Below, piece by piece: positions 50,721-60,306 of a DNA stretch of 64,000 nt. Source of the stretch: Bacillota bacterium. GTDB taxonomy: Bacteria; Bacillota; Clostridia; Lachnospirales; Lachnospiraceae. The stretch lies in the NCBI GenBank assembly GCA_023442465.1, contig JAEZZQ010000024.1:3808-67807 (forward strand), written 5' to 3'. Both the position numbers and the translations under genes were made by a program. Every line of letters starts with the position of its first letter. Positions within the stretch are counted from its first letter, which is position 1. Below the pieces are notes generated by a model, which saw nothing but the letters and a program-made list of their open reading frames with translations, made no database searches and had not been told where the DNA came from.

Positions 50721-50765
50721 GCATGATTTAAGTATTGTTTGTAAATTATACCCAAGCCGTGAATA

Positions 50766-52397
50766 TTAATATTTAACAATCTCTCCTCTCTTTATTTCCT
50801 CCTCAGCCGAAACAATCACCTTGCTGTCCTTATTGATCGTCCCTTCCTCCAATGCCGCGAACCTATCATTCTGATCCGTTACTTTCACACTCACCTTCTC
50901 TGCATACAACTCTACACCCAAAATCCCTTCCCGTTCCTTTACCTCAAACACATAATACCTTTCCTCTTCTTTATACAAAGCTTCCACAGGAACACACAGC
51001 TCATGGCTCTCTCCCTGCACGCTTACGCTCATAGTGCCGGAGATTCCCGGACTTGCCTCCTTTTCAGGAAGATTCATAAACACATCATAACTCCCCGGAC
51101 TGACATTGCTTTCCTCAAGATAATCCACCGTCACCTCCAGACTGGCTTTGCCTCCAAGCTTGACATTTACCTTGTCCTCCATATTCACATACTTTTTCTG
51201 CTCCTTTCCCAAGGTTACCTTGAACCGGCAGGGAACCGTATCATCCGTAAACAAAAGAGCCGCCGTATCCGGTGTTCTTCCCCCAACTATAATGGGAATA
51301 TCCGTAATAAATCCGCCTGTCTGAGCAGTAATCGTTCCTCCCTGCTCCATAATCTGCTTATATTCATCGATATCTTCCTGCAAGGCTGCAAGCTCCAGCT
51401 GATAAATGGACAGAGTAGAATCCGACTGCCCCGGCAAAAGAGCGTCCTCCACTCCTCTTTCCTCCTGCTTTAACGTGCTGCTTCTGTCCACATAGGCATC
51501 CTCCCTCGCATCCTCCGCATCATCTAATATTTCCTGAAGACTTTTCGTCTGATTCTTCCAGTTCTCATATGCACTGTCCTCACTGCTGAAATTGGGTTCC
51601 GCTGCCTTATTTCTTTCATGAACAGTAAGCTCATCCCTCAAATTATCCAACTGCGTTTTTGCTTCCTCAAGCGCTGCCTTTTCTTCTTCTGTTTTCGTTC
51701 CTTCTGCTGATTCCATATCCGTTACTATTCTTTCCTGCGCCGTAATCTTATCAAGTAATTCATATTCTTTGTTCAGCCATGCGTTATATGCATCCCACGC
51801 CTTTTGCCTATCCTCGCTTGAGGTAACACTTGCCGGATTATTCAAATGACTTTGCAGGCTGCCGTCTGCCCTGCTCTTATCCTCCTCCGCCCGCTCTGCC
51901 GCCGTACCTGTTTTACTGTCCGCAGATGTGTAGTCTTCTTTCGCCCTCTTTTCCTCCAATTGCCGTTTCTGCTCCTGCAAGGCTTGATTAGCCTGTAAAT
52001 CGGAAATCTGATAGTTCAGTTTGGTTATTGCTGTTTCTTTTTCCTTTATTATTTCCTGCAAATCCTCAATATCTACCTGAAATAAGGGCATTCCTTCTTC
52101 TATCCGGTCCCCCCTTTGTACAAAGATATTCTCTATCCGCAATCCTTCAAGCACCGTTACCGCCTGCTTTCCGCCTTCTACCGTGATACCTTCCGCCTCC
52201 ACAATATGCTCCACATACTTCTTTTCAGGCGTGCCAGTCTGCACCACAGGCAAACCTGATACATAGATACTTTTGGATATAATGGTACACAGCCACATAA
52301 ATATTAAAAATATCGCAAAAGCAATCATCCATTTTTTGAATCTGCCGGTTTGTAAATTTGTATCTGCCAAATTTACCGGTTTTTTCTTCTCATACAT
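50766..52397 (-). CDS. HlyD/RND-type periplasmic adaptor protein
   Basis: A 543-residue protein. One membrane helix near residues 26-46 (WMIAFAIFLIFMWLCTIISK), a lipoyl-like half (EGITVEGGKQAVTVLEG), and a long helical hairpin at about 95-335 rich in Glu, Lys, Gln and Ala. The second lipoyl half (IMEQGGTITAQTGGFITDIP) follows, then beta-barrel and membrane-proximal domains. Adaptors normally join an efflux ATPase or RND pump. Here the neighbours are sugar-type permeases and solute-binding lipoproteins, and no MacB or ABC ATPase is present. It is the last gene of the envelope operon. Confidence 0.88.
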   Translation of the reverse strand: MYEKKKPVNLADTNLQTGRFKKWMIAFAIFLIFMWLCTIISKSIYVSGLPVVQTGTPEKKYVEHIVEAEGITVEGGKQAVTVLEGLRIENIFVQRGDRIEEGMPLFQVDIEDLQEIIKEKETAITKLNYQISDLQANQALQEQKRQLEEKRAKEDYTSADSKTGTAAERAEEDKSRADGSLQSHLNNPASVTSSEDRQKAWDAYNAWLNKEYELLDKITAQERIVTDMESAEGTKTEEEKAALEEAKTQLDNLRDELTVHERNKAAEPNFSSEDSAYENWKNQTKSLQEILDDAEDAREDAYVDRSSTLKQEERGVEDALLPGQSDSTLSIYQLELAALQEDIDEYKQIMEQGGTITAQTGGFITDIPIIVGGRTPDTAALLFTDDTVPCRFKVTLGKEQKKYVNMEDKVNVKLGGKASLEVTVDYLEESNVSPGSYDVFMNLPEKEASPGISGTMSVSVQGESHELCVPVEALYKEEERYYVFEVKEREGILGVELYAEKVSVKVTDQNDRFAALEEGTINKDSKVIVSAEEEIKRGEIVKY

Positions 52398-52426
52398 ATT
52401 TCATCTACCTCAACCCGAAATATTTT

Positions 52427-53347
52427 CTATGCTTTTAATCCGGAATAAATAATACCTTGTTCCAAATAATCTTGGCCTATCATAAATACAAATACCGACG
52501 GCAACAGCATTAAAATGGAAGCGAGGAATACATATCCTGCCTGATCCCATGTGATTTCAGGCAAATACAGAGACAAAGGCCAAAGCGACTTATCCTCCAG
52601 AAAAGCCATAGGCTGCTCCATCATATTCCAGTACTCCAAAAAACCTAACACCATGGCCGAAAGCATACCGCCTTTCCCAAGCGGTAAGCCTATTTTCAAA
52701 AACAAGTATTCCTCTCTTGCTCCGTCCATTCTGGCCGCCTCTAACAATTCTATCGGAATTGCCCGGAAGCCTCCATAGGTAAGAAAAATAGGAAAGGTAC
52801 TAAAGACTGCCGGCAATATCACTGCCATATGGGTGTTCAAAAGAGAGAACCTATTCATCACAAGATAGCTGGACAGCATCGTTACCTGAAAAGGCAAAAG
52901 CATCAGAACGATGTAAAGTGCAAAAAGCACTTTGCTTCCCTTTACCCCATACACGGCAAACGCCCATGCAGCAGGTACTCCCACAAACAGCTGCCCTGCC
53001 AAGATTAACACTGCCAGCTTCATTGAATTCCAGAACAGTACAAAAAACTGCGGCGTGAAAAACAGCAGTTTTGCATAATTTGAAAAAGTCGGATAGTCAG
53101 GCACGAGCTTCCACGAAACAAACCCGGTACCATTCGAAAGAACCGGCGAAAGACAATCCCTTAATTCGTTACTTCCCATAACCGAGCCTGTTACCAATAA
53201 AAGGATTGGAATGCATACGAAAATCCCCGGCAAAAGAAGCAGCGCTGTTGTCACTGTCCTTATTGCCGCCCCTTTTATCTTTCGAAATTCCCTCCTGCTT
53301 TCATTTCTATTGCATACACATGAGGTTTTTGTTCGTATTCTCTTCAT
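52427..53347 (-). CDS. ABC permease, MalG-type (envelope operon)
   Basis: A 306-residue permease from ATG 53347 (GAGAAGG just upstream; a TTG start farther upstream is less likely). Six hydrophobic segments and the EAA loop FRAIPIELLEAARMDGAREE near residue 195. Large extracellular loop after the first helix (SNGTGFVSWKLVPDYPTFSN). It pairs with the MalF-type permease upstream (12 bp gap). It lies between the propeller-SBP and the HlyD-like adaptor, with no ATPase gene. Substrate unknown. Confidence 0.92.
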   Translation of the reverse strand: MKRIRTKTSCVCNRNESRREFRKIKGAAIRTVTTALLLLPGIFVCIPILLLVTGSVMGSNELRDCLSPVLSNGTGFVSWKLVPDYPTFSNYAKLLFFTPQFFVLFWNSMKLAVLILAGQLFVGVPAAWAFAVYGVKGSKVLFALYIVLMLLPFQVTMLSSYLVMNRFSLLNTHMAVILPAVFSTFPIFLTYGGFRAIPIELLEAARMDGAREEYLFLKIGLPLGKGGMLSAMVLGFLEYWNMMEQPMAFLEDKSLWPLSLYLPEITWDQAGYVFLASILMLLPSVFVFMIGQDYLEQGIIYSGLKA

Positions 53348-53355
53348 AAACCTTC

Positions 53356-54243
53356 TCAACCTTCCTCTTTATCCCAGAAGTATTGCAACAGCATAATTAC
53401 CAGAAACAGAAGGCCCCCTACACATATCGCCGCTGCCGCCATTTTGTCAAACTCCATATTTACAAACCAATTATTAAACAGATGCTGAAGCAGATAAATA
53501 TCCTGTGCCGGATAGGCTCCTGCCACCAGATAGGCTTCTCTGTAAATCTTAAAAGAATTTAAAAAGGAAAGGATTACTATTGTATAAAGGCTTCCCTTCA
53601 GATTCGGGAGCACAATTCGAAAAAAACACTGCGTACCGGTGGCCCCATCTACTTCAGCTGCTTCTAAAAGCGCATTCGGTATGCCTGATATTCCCGCCAG
53701 CCATAGCACTACCGTATACCCCGTATTTTTCCAGATATAGCTGAACACCAATACCCAGAAAGCCGCACCGCCTCCAAGATAATCCGTATGAACCTCTCCC
53801 CAAAGCCCCGTCCATTCTCCCAGACGGCTTAAGTATAAATTCAGGAACCCCTGCTTATAAAAAAACAGCTTCCAAACGATGACCACTGTTGCCGTAGGCA
53901 TGGCGAGCGGAAACAGGTATAAAGACTTTATGGCTCCGGCATCCTTTCGCCGGGAAAGGGGCACAGCGATAAGAAGCCCCGTTATTGTAAGGAGCGGAAT
54001 ACAAACACCCGTAAACCGCAATGTGTTTTTTACCGCCAGCAAAAATGCCTGGTTATTAAAAATAGTCTTATAATTTTCAATACCGTTAAACCGGCCCGTG
54101 ACTGCCGTCGTAAAGGACCTTCCAAATACATCGAAAAAGGGCAATATGACAAACAGAAACACGCCTGACAGGCTAAATGTCAGGAACCGGAGGAAAGCCC
54201 TCCGCTCCCTGACCGACCTTTTGTAGGTTTTAAATTCCTTCAC
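53356..54243 (-). CDS. ABC permease, MalF-type (envelope operon)
   Basis: A 295-residue permease with six hydrophobic segments. Coupling loop IPNALLEAAEVDGATGTQCF near residue 195. Its start is 64 bp downstream of the propeller-SBP stop. It forms the channel with the MalG-type partner. The basic N-terminus KEFKTYKRSVRERRAFLRFL is typical of the family. The ribosome site is GGAGGAAG. Confidence 0.92.
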   Translation of the reverse strand: MKEFKTYKRSVRERRAFLRFLTFSLSGVFLFVILPFFDVFGRSFTTAVTGRFNGIENYKTIFNNQAFLLAVKNTLRFTGVCIPLLTITGLLIAVPLSRRKDAGAIKSLYLFPLAMPTATVVIVWKLFFYKQGFLNLYLSRLGEWTGLWGEVHTDYLGGGAAFWVLVFSYIWKNTGYTVVLWLAGISGIPNALLEAAEVDGATGTQCFFRIVLPNLKGSLYTIVILSFLNSFKIYREAYLVAGAYPAQDIYLLQHLFNNWFVNMEFDKMAAAAICVGGLLFLVIMLLQYFWDKEEG

Positions 54244-54306
54244 CGCTTCCTCCGATTATTCTCCATAATTACCCTCACAGGACACGAAATCCTATCCGTC
54301 TGGCAT

Positions 54307-56808
54307 TTATTCGGTCATATAAATAGACACCTTTTTTACAATATCGCTCACTGCTTCCTCCAGACTCTTTCCGCCTTGCATATAATTGATTCCTTCCTCA
54401 CATACCGCATCCTCCAGCACCGTATCCTTCACATAAGGAGTATCCGCTTTTGCCATCCAGTCTCTCAGTGTTTGAAGCTGTCCTTCATCCACCCAATATA
54501 CATCCAGAGAAACCATCATTCCGTCCCCATCGGACATTCCGATAGAACCGTAAAGTCCGTCTTCTCCCATATGTTCTTCCTTGGGTATAAAGCTTTCCTC
54601 AAAGGCCTCTTTATTTACTGCAAGACCGTTAAACAGTGATACCTGGTTCTCCTTTCCTAAGAGAACTTTAATCAGCCCCTGTGCCATTTCCGTATTATCT
54701 GAAACTGCACTGATCCCTATGAGTGTTTTTGGCAGGAATACGTTCGTACTCTGTCCGCTTACCGGAAGAAGCACATTATCCTCGAAACCTTTCACCCTAT
54801 GTACGGAATTGAGTGAAGCATAACTATAGGGATCGGGTAAGGTTCCCAATACCATATGGGTCATTCCGCCTATGTAACTCATTTCATCCATAGCTCCGAA
54901 GTAATCCCACTCTTCTCTGGTCGTTGCATATTCCGTCATATAATAATCATTTACACTGTTATAACGATCGATATCCTTCTCCGACGCGCCTTCCATCTGA
55001 GCATCATAGACTCTCTTTGCCTCTGTCAGGAATTCTGAAACGGCAGTTTCATTAATCCCTCCATTCTTTGTTTTCCACGCAGGGGATGAAATCATGGCCA
55101 ATAACCGAATAATCCCTCTCTCCGAATAGATATCCAGCAATCCGCCTTCCGGATTGTCCTCACGAAGTGCTTCCATCGCATCCGCTATGCCCTCTATATT
55201 CTTCATCCCGGAGACATATTTCTCTTTCCCCAATACCAGAGGAAGCTGTACTTCACAAGGAATCGTATAAATCCCGCCATTTTTCTTAAATGCGTCTATA
55301 ATATTGGAAAACAGCTCTGCATCTCCCGTCAGGCCACTGAGGCAGGTACTTAAATCCAGTAACATCCCTTTTTCGATATAGGAATCCAATGGCATATTAT
55401 CAAGTACAAGCAAATCAGGCCCTTCCCCGGCCATAATCTGCGTATTCAGTTTCTTCAGCGCATCATCTCTCGTAACGGAGTTATCATCACCCATTCCAAT
55501 CTCATAATCGACAAAAACATCCGGATTTTCGGTCTGATATATGGAAATTGCCTGACTCATGGTGTCATTTTCTTTTAAGCTGTAAACCTTAAGCTTTTCA
55601 CTTGGCGTTGATGGTATATCCGCATTGTATACATAATGCACCAGCTTACCGCCTGAAAACAGTGTCAAAAATTCATTATTTTCCAGTGCGACCATCGCAA
55701 TCAATCCATCGGCAGGATTGCTGAAGCTGGATAAGTTTCCGTCAATGACCTGCTCTATGGCGCTTCCCCCGATCACATGGCGATGCAGTCCTTTTTTTCC
55801 TGCCATGTAAAGAACTCCGTCCTCACCGGTAAAGAAATAGAAATCATAAGTACCGAATCCGTACATTTCCCTTTGCGTATAATTCTCCAGAACAAAATCA
55901 TTTAAAACCTCATCCACTATATATTCTTCTTTGGTCATATCATAAATCAATATTCCATTGGCATAAGTGTAACCATCTATGATCATGAGATCACCTTGAA
56001 GCTGTATCATCTCAGGGCGTCCTTCCACCGTAAGAAATTTCTCGCTGCTGCCATCCTCATTTACTTCATAAATGGTTTCTCCCAAGGTGGTTACAAAAAT
56101 CCTGCCGGAATCCGCAATCCATATTCCATAAGGGTATTTCTCATCTTCCGTCAAAGAAAACTGTGCTTCTATCCGGGTTCCATCCGGCTTTACGATCATA
56201 CATACGGGATGAAGCTGAAACAACTCATCAGAAGCCTCACCGTTATTTTCTCCCTCTCCGCTCACTTCACTTCCGGTTTCTCCGCCGTCTGCTTCCTTCC
56301 CGGCTTCCCCTCCATCCGTTTCTACCGCATTTGCTTTTGTAAGCGCCTCCTCTAAGTCTGTCTCTTCCCCGGAGGAGGAACTGGCATCATAAATAACGCC
56401 CGTTGTTCCGTCTGCACCTATCGCAATATCCATGATATAAGCATCTTTGGCCTGCAGTGCCGTAAACCAGTCTTTCTCTTCCGGATTCCATGTAATGCCG
56501 TTATCTTCGGATTTAATCTGTCCCATATAGTAATCCGCAATAATGAGCTTCCCATCGGACAGCTTCGCAATACCATCCGGTTGGTAACAGTATTCTGACA
56601 GGTCTGTCACATTCTCTACATACCGTCCCATCCCCTTACTGCCTTCTCCAGTCGCCGATATACTGTCTTCTATCTGAGCTGCCTGCTCTGCATCTCCGTT
56701 AGCTGACCCCATTGTCATATCTTTGGCTCCGCAGCCTGCTGTCGAAAGTATCATTGCTCCGGTGAGAAACAGACTTATCAGTCTTTTCCTAAAAAAATCC
56801 CTTTTCAT
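54307..56808 (-). CDS. Lipoprotein: beta-propeller fused to solute-binding domain
   Basis: An 833-residue protein, about twice the length of usual sugar-binding proteins. Lipobox ILSTAGCGAK anchors it at Cys26. Residues about 65-395 contain repeated beta-strand units such as QPDGIAKLSDGKLIIADYYM and ADSGRIFVTTLGETIYEVNE, consistent with an NHL- or YVTN-like propeller. It is interrupted by an acidic Gly/Glu-rich insert near residues 145-185. Residues about 410-833 form a family-1 solute-binding domain (GEGPDLLVLDNMPLDSYIEK). It may bind a glycan or envelope polymer outside and deliver it to the two permeases. The fusion is unusual. Confidence 0.85.
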   Translation of the reverse strand: MKRDFFRKRLISLFLTGAMILSTAGCGAKDMTMGSANGDAEQAAQIEDSISATGEGSKGMGRYVENVTDLSEYCYQPDGIAKLSDGKLIIADYYMGQIKSEDNGITWNPEEKDWFTALQAKDAYIMDIAIGADGTTGVIYDASSSSGEETDLEEALTKANAVETDGGEAGKEADGGETGSEVSGEGENNGEASDELFQLHPVCMIVKPDGTRIEAQFSLTEDEKYPYGIWIADSGRIFVTTLGETIYEVNEDGSSEKFLTVEGRPEMIQLQGDLMIIDGYTYANGILIYDMTKEEYIVDEVLNDFVLENYTQREMYGFGTYDFYFFTGEDGVLYMAGKKGLHRHVIGGSAIEQVIDGNLSSFSNPADGLIAMVALENNEFLTLFSGGKLVHYVYNADIPSTPSEKLKVYSLKENDTMSQAISIYQTENPDVFVDYEIGMGDDNSVTRDDALKKLNTQIMAGEGPDLLVLDNMPLDSYIEKGMLLDLSTCLSGLTGDAELFSNIIDAFKKNGGIYTIPCEVQLPLVLGKEKYVSGMKNIEGIADAMEALREDNPEGGLLDIYSERGIIRLLAMISSPAWKTKNGGINETAVSEFLTEAKRVYDAQMEGASEKDIDRYNSVNDYYMTEYATTREEWDYFGAMDEMSYIGGMTHMVLGTLPDPYSYASLNSVHRVKGFEDNVLLPVSGQSTNVFLPKTLIGISAVSDNTEMAQGLIKVLLGKENQVSLFNGLAVNKEAFEESFIPKEEHMGEDGLYGSIGMSDGDGMMVSLDVYWVDEGQLQTLRDWMAKADTPYVKDTVLEDAVCEEGINYMQGGKSLEEAVSDIVKKVSIYMTE

Positions 56809-56837
56809 TGTTATTCTCCCTATTATTCTGGCTTTTC

Positions 56838-57458
56838 TTACCTAACTTCATTGATTGAAATAATATCTGCATAAAAATCATTTCCGTCCCAATTGCCTGT
56901 CATATGTAAAATCATACCCTTTTTAATGTCTTCAAAGGACCCTTCTCTGCTTTCTACATTCCCTCCCCCATCTCTGATTATATTAAATTCATACTCAGCT
57001 CCAGCGTTAAAATATATACTCAATATATTTTCAGTTCCATCCTCCGAAGCAGGTGACACGGCAATCTGACCATCCTCTGTGTCCATTGTAAATATCTGGC
57101 TGACTGTTGCACTGTTATCGCCAACACCTTTTACCATACCGCTTATTTCTTCCTTTACGCTTTGACCGTCGGAATTATTTTCTGTGCTATTCTTTTGCTT
57201 CTGTGCTTCCGTATCTGTATCTTCTGTTTTTGTATCTGCATCTTCTGTTTCTTCTGCTTCTGTATCTACAGCAATATCTTCTGTTTCACTATTCTTTGTT
57301 CTACTGTTCTGCGTTCCACTATCCTCTGTTTCCATCGATACTTCATCTTCTATAATTTCTGTTTCAAGAGGTACTGCTTCTTCTGTCTTACTTTGGCAGC
57401 CTGCAGCCAGACAAAACGCTGCAATCATCAGCCCTATAATAATCATCTTCTTTTTCAT
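56838..57458 (-). CDS. Lipoprotein with Thr/Glu/Asp-rich linker
   Basis: A 206-residue protein from ATG 57458 (AAAGGAG site). Lipobox FCLAAGC anchors Cys21. A low-complexity linker at about 30-100 repeats ETED/DTE units. The C-terminal 95 residues form a small beta-rich domain (ATVSQIFTMDTEDGQIAVSP .. GMILHMTGNWDGNDFYADII), which I do not recognise. It is the first gene of the envelope operon and is divergent from the two-component system. It may be a ligand-binding or sensor lipoprotein. Confidence 0.8.
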   Translation of the reverse strand: MKKKMIIIGLMIAAFCLAAGCQSKTEEAVPLETEIIEDEVSMETEDSGTQNSRTKNSETEDIAVDTEAEETEDADTKTEDTDTEAQKQKNSTENNSDGQSVKEEISGMVKGVGDNSATVSQIFTMDTEDGQIAVSPASEDGTENILSIYFNAGAEYEFNIIRDGGGNVESREGSFEDIKKGMILHMTGNWDGNDFYADIISINEVR

Positions 57459-57581
57459 TACTTTTTCTCCTTTTACATCTCTGATCAATTGCCAATTGCA
57501 AAACTCATATCTTACGCCATTTTATGTACAATTTCACGACCTTGCAAAGGCTCTCTTCATGATGCTCATCATAACAGACCA

Positions 57582-57600
57582 TTCTCTAAAGTTTCTCTAA
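57582..57600. promoter_or_regulatory. OmpR-type tandem repeats in the divergent region
   Basis: TTCTCTAA occurs at 57582-57589 and 57593-57600, 11 bp apart, as expected for head-to-tail response-regulator binding. An inverted copy TTTTAGAGAA lies about 50 bp further on (near 57648-57657). Likely sites for the adjacent regulator on the envelope operon and/or its own promoter. Confidence 0.55.
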
Positions 57601-57716
57601 GGTTAAAATTTATTAAAATTCAGTATTCCCTTATACGGAAATTAAAGTTTTAGAGAATATTTAAAGATTTCTATGTTACTATAGTGATAGTATTTACATT
57701 CCAATTAAGAGGTCAT

Positions 57717-58409
57717 ATGAACATGAGAATTTTACTTGCCGAAGACGACATAAACTTAAATCATACTCTTTCCTATCAGCTAAATGCTCAAGGATTTACG
57801 GTAGATTCCTGTTTTGACGGAGAAGAAGCCTTATTTTTTGCCAAAGAAAATATTCATGATATCATTCTGCTCGACCGCATGCTCCCTATGATAGAGGGCA
57901 CCAATGTACTGCAAAACTTGCGCAAGGAAGAAATCACCATTCCGGTAATATTGATCACCGCTTTAGGAGCGCTTTCCGACAAGGTAGAGGGGTTGAATAT
58001 GGGAGCAGATGATTATCTGGTCAAGCCTTTTGCCTTTGAAGAACTTCTTGCCAGAATTTATTGCGTAACGAGGCGCTCTCCCATCCTTGCCAAAGATAAT
58101 AAATTTGTTTTGTCTGATGTTACTTACTCTCCCGAAGAAAACATTTTAATAGGACCAAAGGGAAATTGCTCCCTTTCCAAAAGAGAAGGCACTTTACTGG
58201 AAGCCTTTTTACGAAACCAGGGGCAGACTCTTTCCAGAAGCACGCTGTTATTAAAGGTATGGGGACCGGACAGCGATGTGGAAGACGGAAATCTGGATAA
58301 TTATATCCACTTTTTACGCAGACGGCTTCTGGCGATCGGAAGCCGGCTCCAAATCAAGACGATTCGGGGAATAGGCTACTGCCTGAAGGAAGGAGCAGCT
58401 AATGTTTAA
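57717..58409 (+). CDS. OmpR/PhoB-family response regulator
   Basis: A protein of about 230 residues. Receiver domain MRILLAEDDINLNHTLSYQL with phospho-acceptor Asp at LLDRMLP (residue 51 from MRIL), Thr in ILITALGALSD and Lys in YLVKPFAFEELL. The C-terminal winged helix has SKREGTLLEAFLRNQGQTLS and DNYIHFLRRRLL, ending IKTIRGIGYCL. ATG 57717 or 57723 may be the start (ribosome site AAGAGG). It overlaps the kinase gene by 8 bp. Confidence 0.93.
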   Translation: MNMRILLAEDDINLNHTLSYQLNAQGFTVDSCFDGEEALFFAKENIHDIILLDRMLPMIEGTNVLQNLRKEEITIPVILITALGALSDKVEGLNMGADDYLVKPFAFEELLARIYCVTRRSPILAKDNKFVLSDVTYSPEENILIGPKGNCSLSKREGTLLEAFLRNQGQTLSRSTLLLKVWGPDSDVEDGNLDNYIHFLRRRLLAIGSRLQIKTIRGIGYCLKEGAANV

Positions 58410-59688
58410 AAAAGTACATTTTCGCCTGACACTCATGTGCGGCGGCATTACAACCTTAATATTGGTGATTATGACGCTGGGCTACTTATACATATCTGAG
58501 AAAAACTTAAAAGACACCCAGCTTCTTTCCTTTCGAAATAATATGAATACCGTTACTGCCAATTTAGAGCAGCAGTCTGTCATTACGCATGAATGGCTGT
58601 CCAAATTGGAGGATAACGGTAAATATATGATTTTTCTGATGGACAATGACATTCCCTTTTTATTTAACAGCCGTTCCACAGATTCGAATGTGGAGGAATT
58701 GTATACAGAAGCCTTTGCCTATTATCGGAATAACTTTTCCGTAGAAACGACAGCGCCTGCTCTCTATCATTCTACTCATACAGAATTTATCTTTAGCTCT
58801 GCAAATAAAAAAGAATATTATGCTTCCGTCATCACCTTGGAAAAAGGAAAAAATATACTGCAAATGCTGGTGCTTTCGCCGCTGGCACCAATGAAAGAGC
58901 AGCTTCTTAGCCAGCGTCTTTTTTTTCTGGGTATCATTTCCTTCGTCCTGATCATACTGTGGCTCTTTTCTTATGCTTTTACTAAAATACTGCTGCATCC
59001 GATAGAAGAAAACAGAAAAAACCAGGCTCAGTTCGTAGCCTCTGCCTCCCACGAGCTGCGTACTCCTCTGGCTGTTATCCTTTCCTGTCTGGAAAGCTTT
59101 AAGCAGGCGCCTGAAAATAAAAAAGAGACGTTTCTTAACATCATGGAATCCGAATCCCGGCGCATGTCGGCCCTTGTTGACGATATGCTGGATTTATCCC
59201 GCTCGGACAACCATAGCTTTTCTATCGAAAAGGAAAGCGTAGAATTGGATACACTTTTGCTGAACTCCTACGAAGCATTTGAGCCCATGGCAAAGGAAAA
59301 AAAGCTGACGCTTTCCATCCATCTGCCGGATGCTGCTCTGCCATCCTGCATCTGCGATAGGAACCGCATTAAACAAGTAACTGCCATCCTTTTGCACAAT
59401 GCGGTAAGCTATACTCCCGCAGGAGGAACCGTAAACCTCTCCCTTCATCTGAAAAAGAAGCATTTTCTTATTACTGTCACCGATACGGGAATCGGTATCG
59501 ATGACGATGAAAAGGAGAAGATTTTTCACCGCTTTTACCGAAGTGAAAAATCCCGAAGTGACAAGGGACACTTCGGGTTAGGTTTATGTATTGCTTCTGA
59601 AATTGTGAAGGCGCATAACGGCTCTATACGGATTACCGATACGCCGGGGGGCGGTTCTACCTTTACGGTATGGCTCCCGATGCTTTGA
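58402..59688 (+). CDS. Sensor histidine kinase
   Basis: A 428-residue membrane kinase. Two helices (about 10-31 and 172-193) flank an extracellular sensor of about 140 residues. HisKA phospho-acceptor His217 in SASHELRTPLAVILSCLESF, N box ILLHNAVSYTPAGG, D/F box VTDTGIGIDDDEKEKIFHRF, G2 box GHFGLGLCIASEI. There is no clear HAMP. It is the cognate partner of the upstream regulator. It is divergent from the envelope lipoprotein operon, which it presumably controls. Confidence 0.93.
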   Translation: MFKKVHFRLTLMCGGITTLILVIMTLGYLYISEKNLKDTQLLSFRNNMNTVTANLEQQSVITHEWLSKLEDNGKYMIFLMDNDIPFLFNSRSTDSNVEELYTEAFAYYRNNFSVETTAPALYHSTHTEFIFSSANKKEYYASVITLEKGKNILQMLVLSPLAPMKEQLLSQRLFFLGIISFVLIILWLFSYAFTKILLHPIEENRKNQAQFVASASHELRTPLAVILSCLESFKQAPENKKETFLNIMESESRRMSALVDDMLDLSRSDNHSFSIEKESVELDTLLLNSYEAFEPMAKEKKLTLSIHLPDAALPSCICDRNRIKQVTAILLHNAVSYTPAGGTVNLSLHLKKKHFLITVTDTGIGIDDDEKEKIFHRFYRSEKSRSDKGHFGLGLCIASEIVKAHNGSIRITDTPGGGSTFTVWLPML

Positions 59689-59689
59689 A

Positions 59690-60110
59690 TAAGCGCTATC
59701 CTTCCAGTTTCCATATTCCGGCATAAGCCATACGGTCCACATTTCCTCATCACCAGGATTCTGCAATGCAAAATAAGCATCCTCGCCATCTTTATAAACA
59801 ACGATGTCTTTATGTCCCGCTTCATTGACCCCGTTTTCCGGATGTCAAATAGTCCCCCAGGCAATTCGCACTCTCTAAAATAAAAGGATTGTCTTTTTCA
59901 GACACTGTCTGCCCTTCTCCGGTAATTCCTGCTCCTCCCCTCGGAATAATCCACAGTAAAGTATCGATGTCACTTATTACATTGGGCTTTTCCTCCGTGA
60001 AAAGGTATGCTCCGCATTCTCCATTTGCATTGTTTTCCTATGTCAATGGAAAACGGGTTCAGCCTCATTGCAGGTTCATGAATTCGCCCGGTCCTCCATG
60101 ATCCATATCC
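59690..60110 (-). pseudogene. Degraded unidentified gene
   Basis: On the minus strand, ENNANGECGAYLFTEEKPNV and ISDIDTLLWIIPRGGAGITG run to LESANCLGDYLTSGKRGQ and a stop near 59840. VNEAGHKDIVVYKDGEDAYF, ALQNPGDEEMWTVWLMPEYG and NWKDSAYSK then continue in another frame. An in-frame stop also lies before the first block. Protein-like composition and frame alternation indicate a decaying gene of unknown family, possibly a surface protein. Bases 60110-60306 hold nothing recognisable. Confidence 0.45.
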
Positions 60111-60306
60111 TTGCTTTAGAAAAACAATATTGGATTTAAAAATTCTGACTTAGACTATAACAGCAAGCTTTTTCTGCCAAGGGAAAAAGTTTCTTTAAGA
60201 ATACAAAAAAGTCCCTTCCTAGCACTTAACTGAGAAAAAGACTCTCTTATATAAATCTTGGTGTTAGTGGTTAATTTGTATATTGATATCTATCGTCACC
60301 TTTCAA

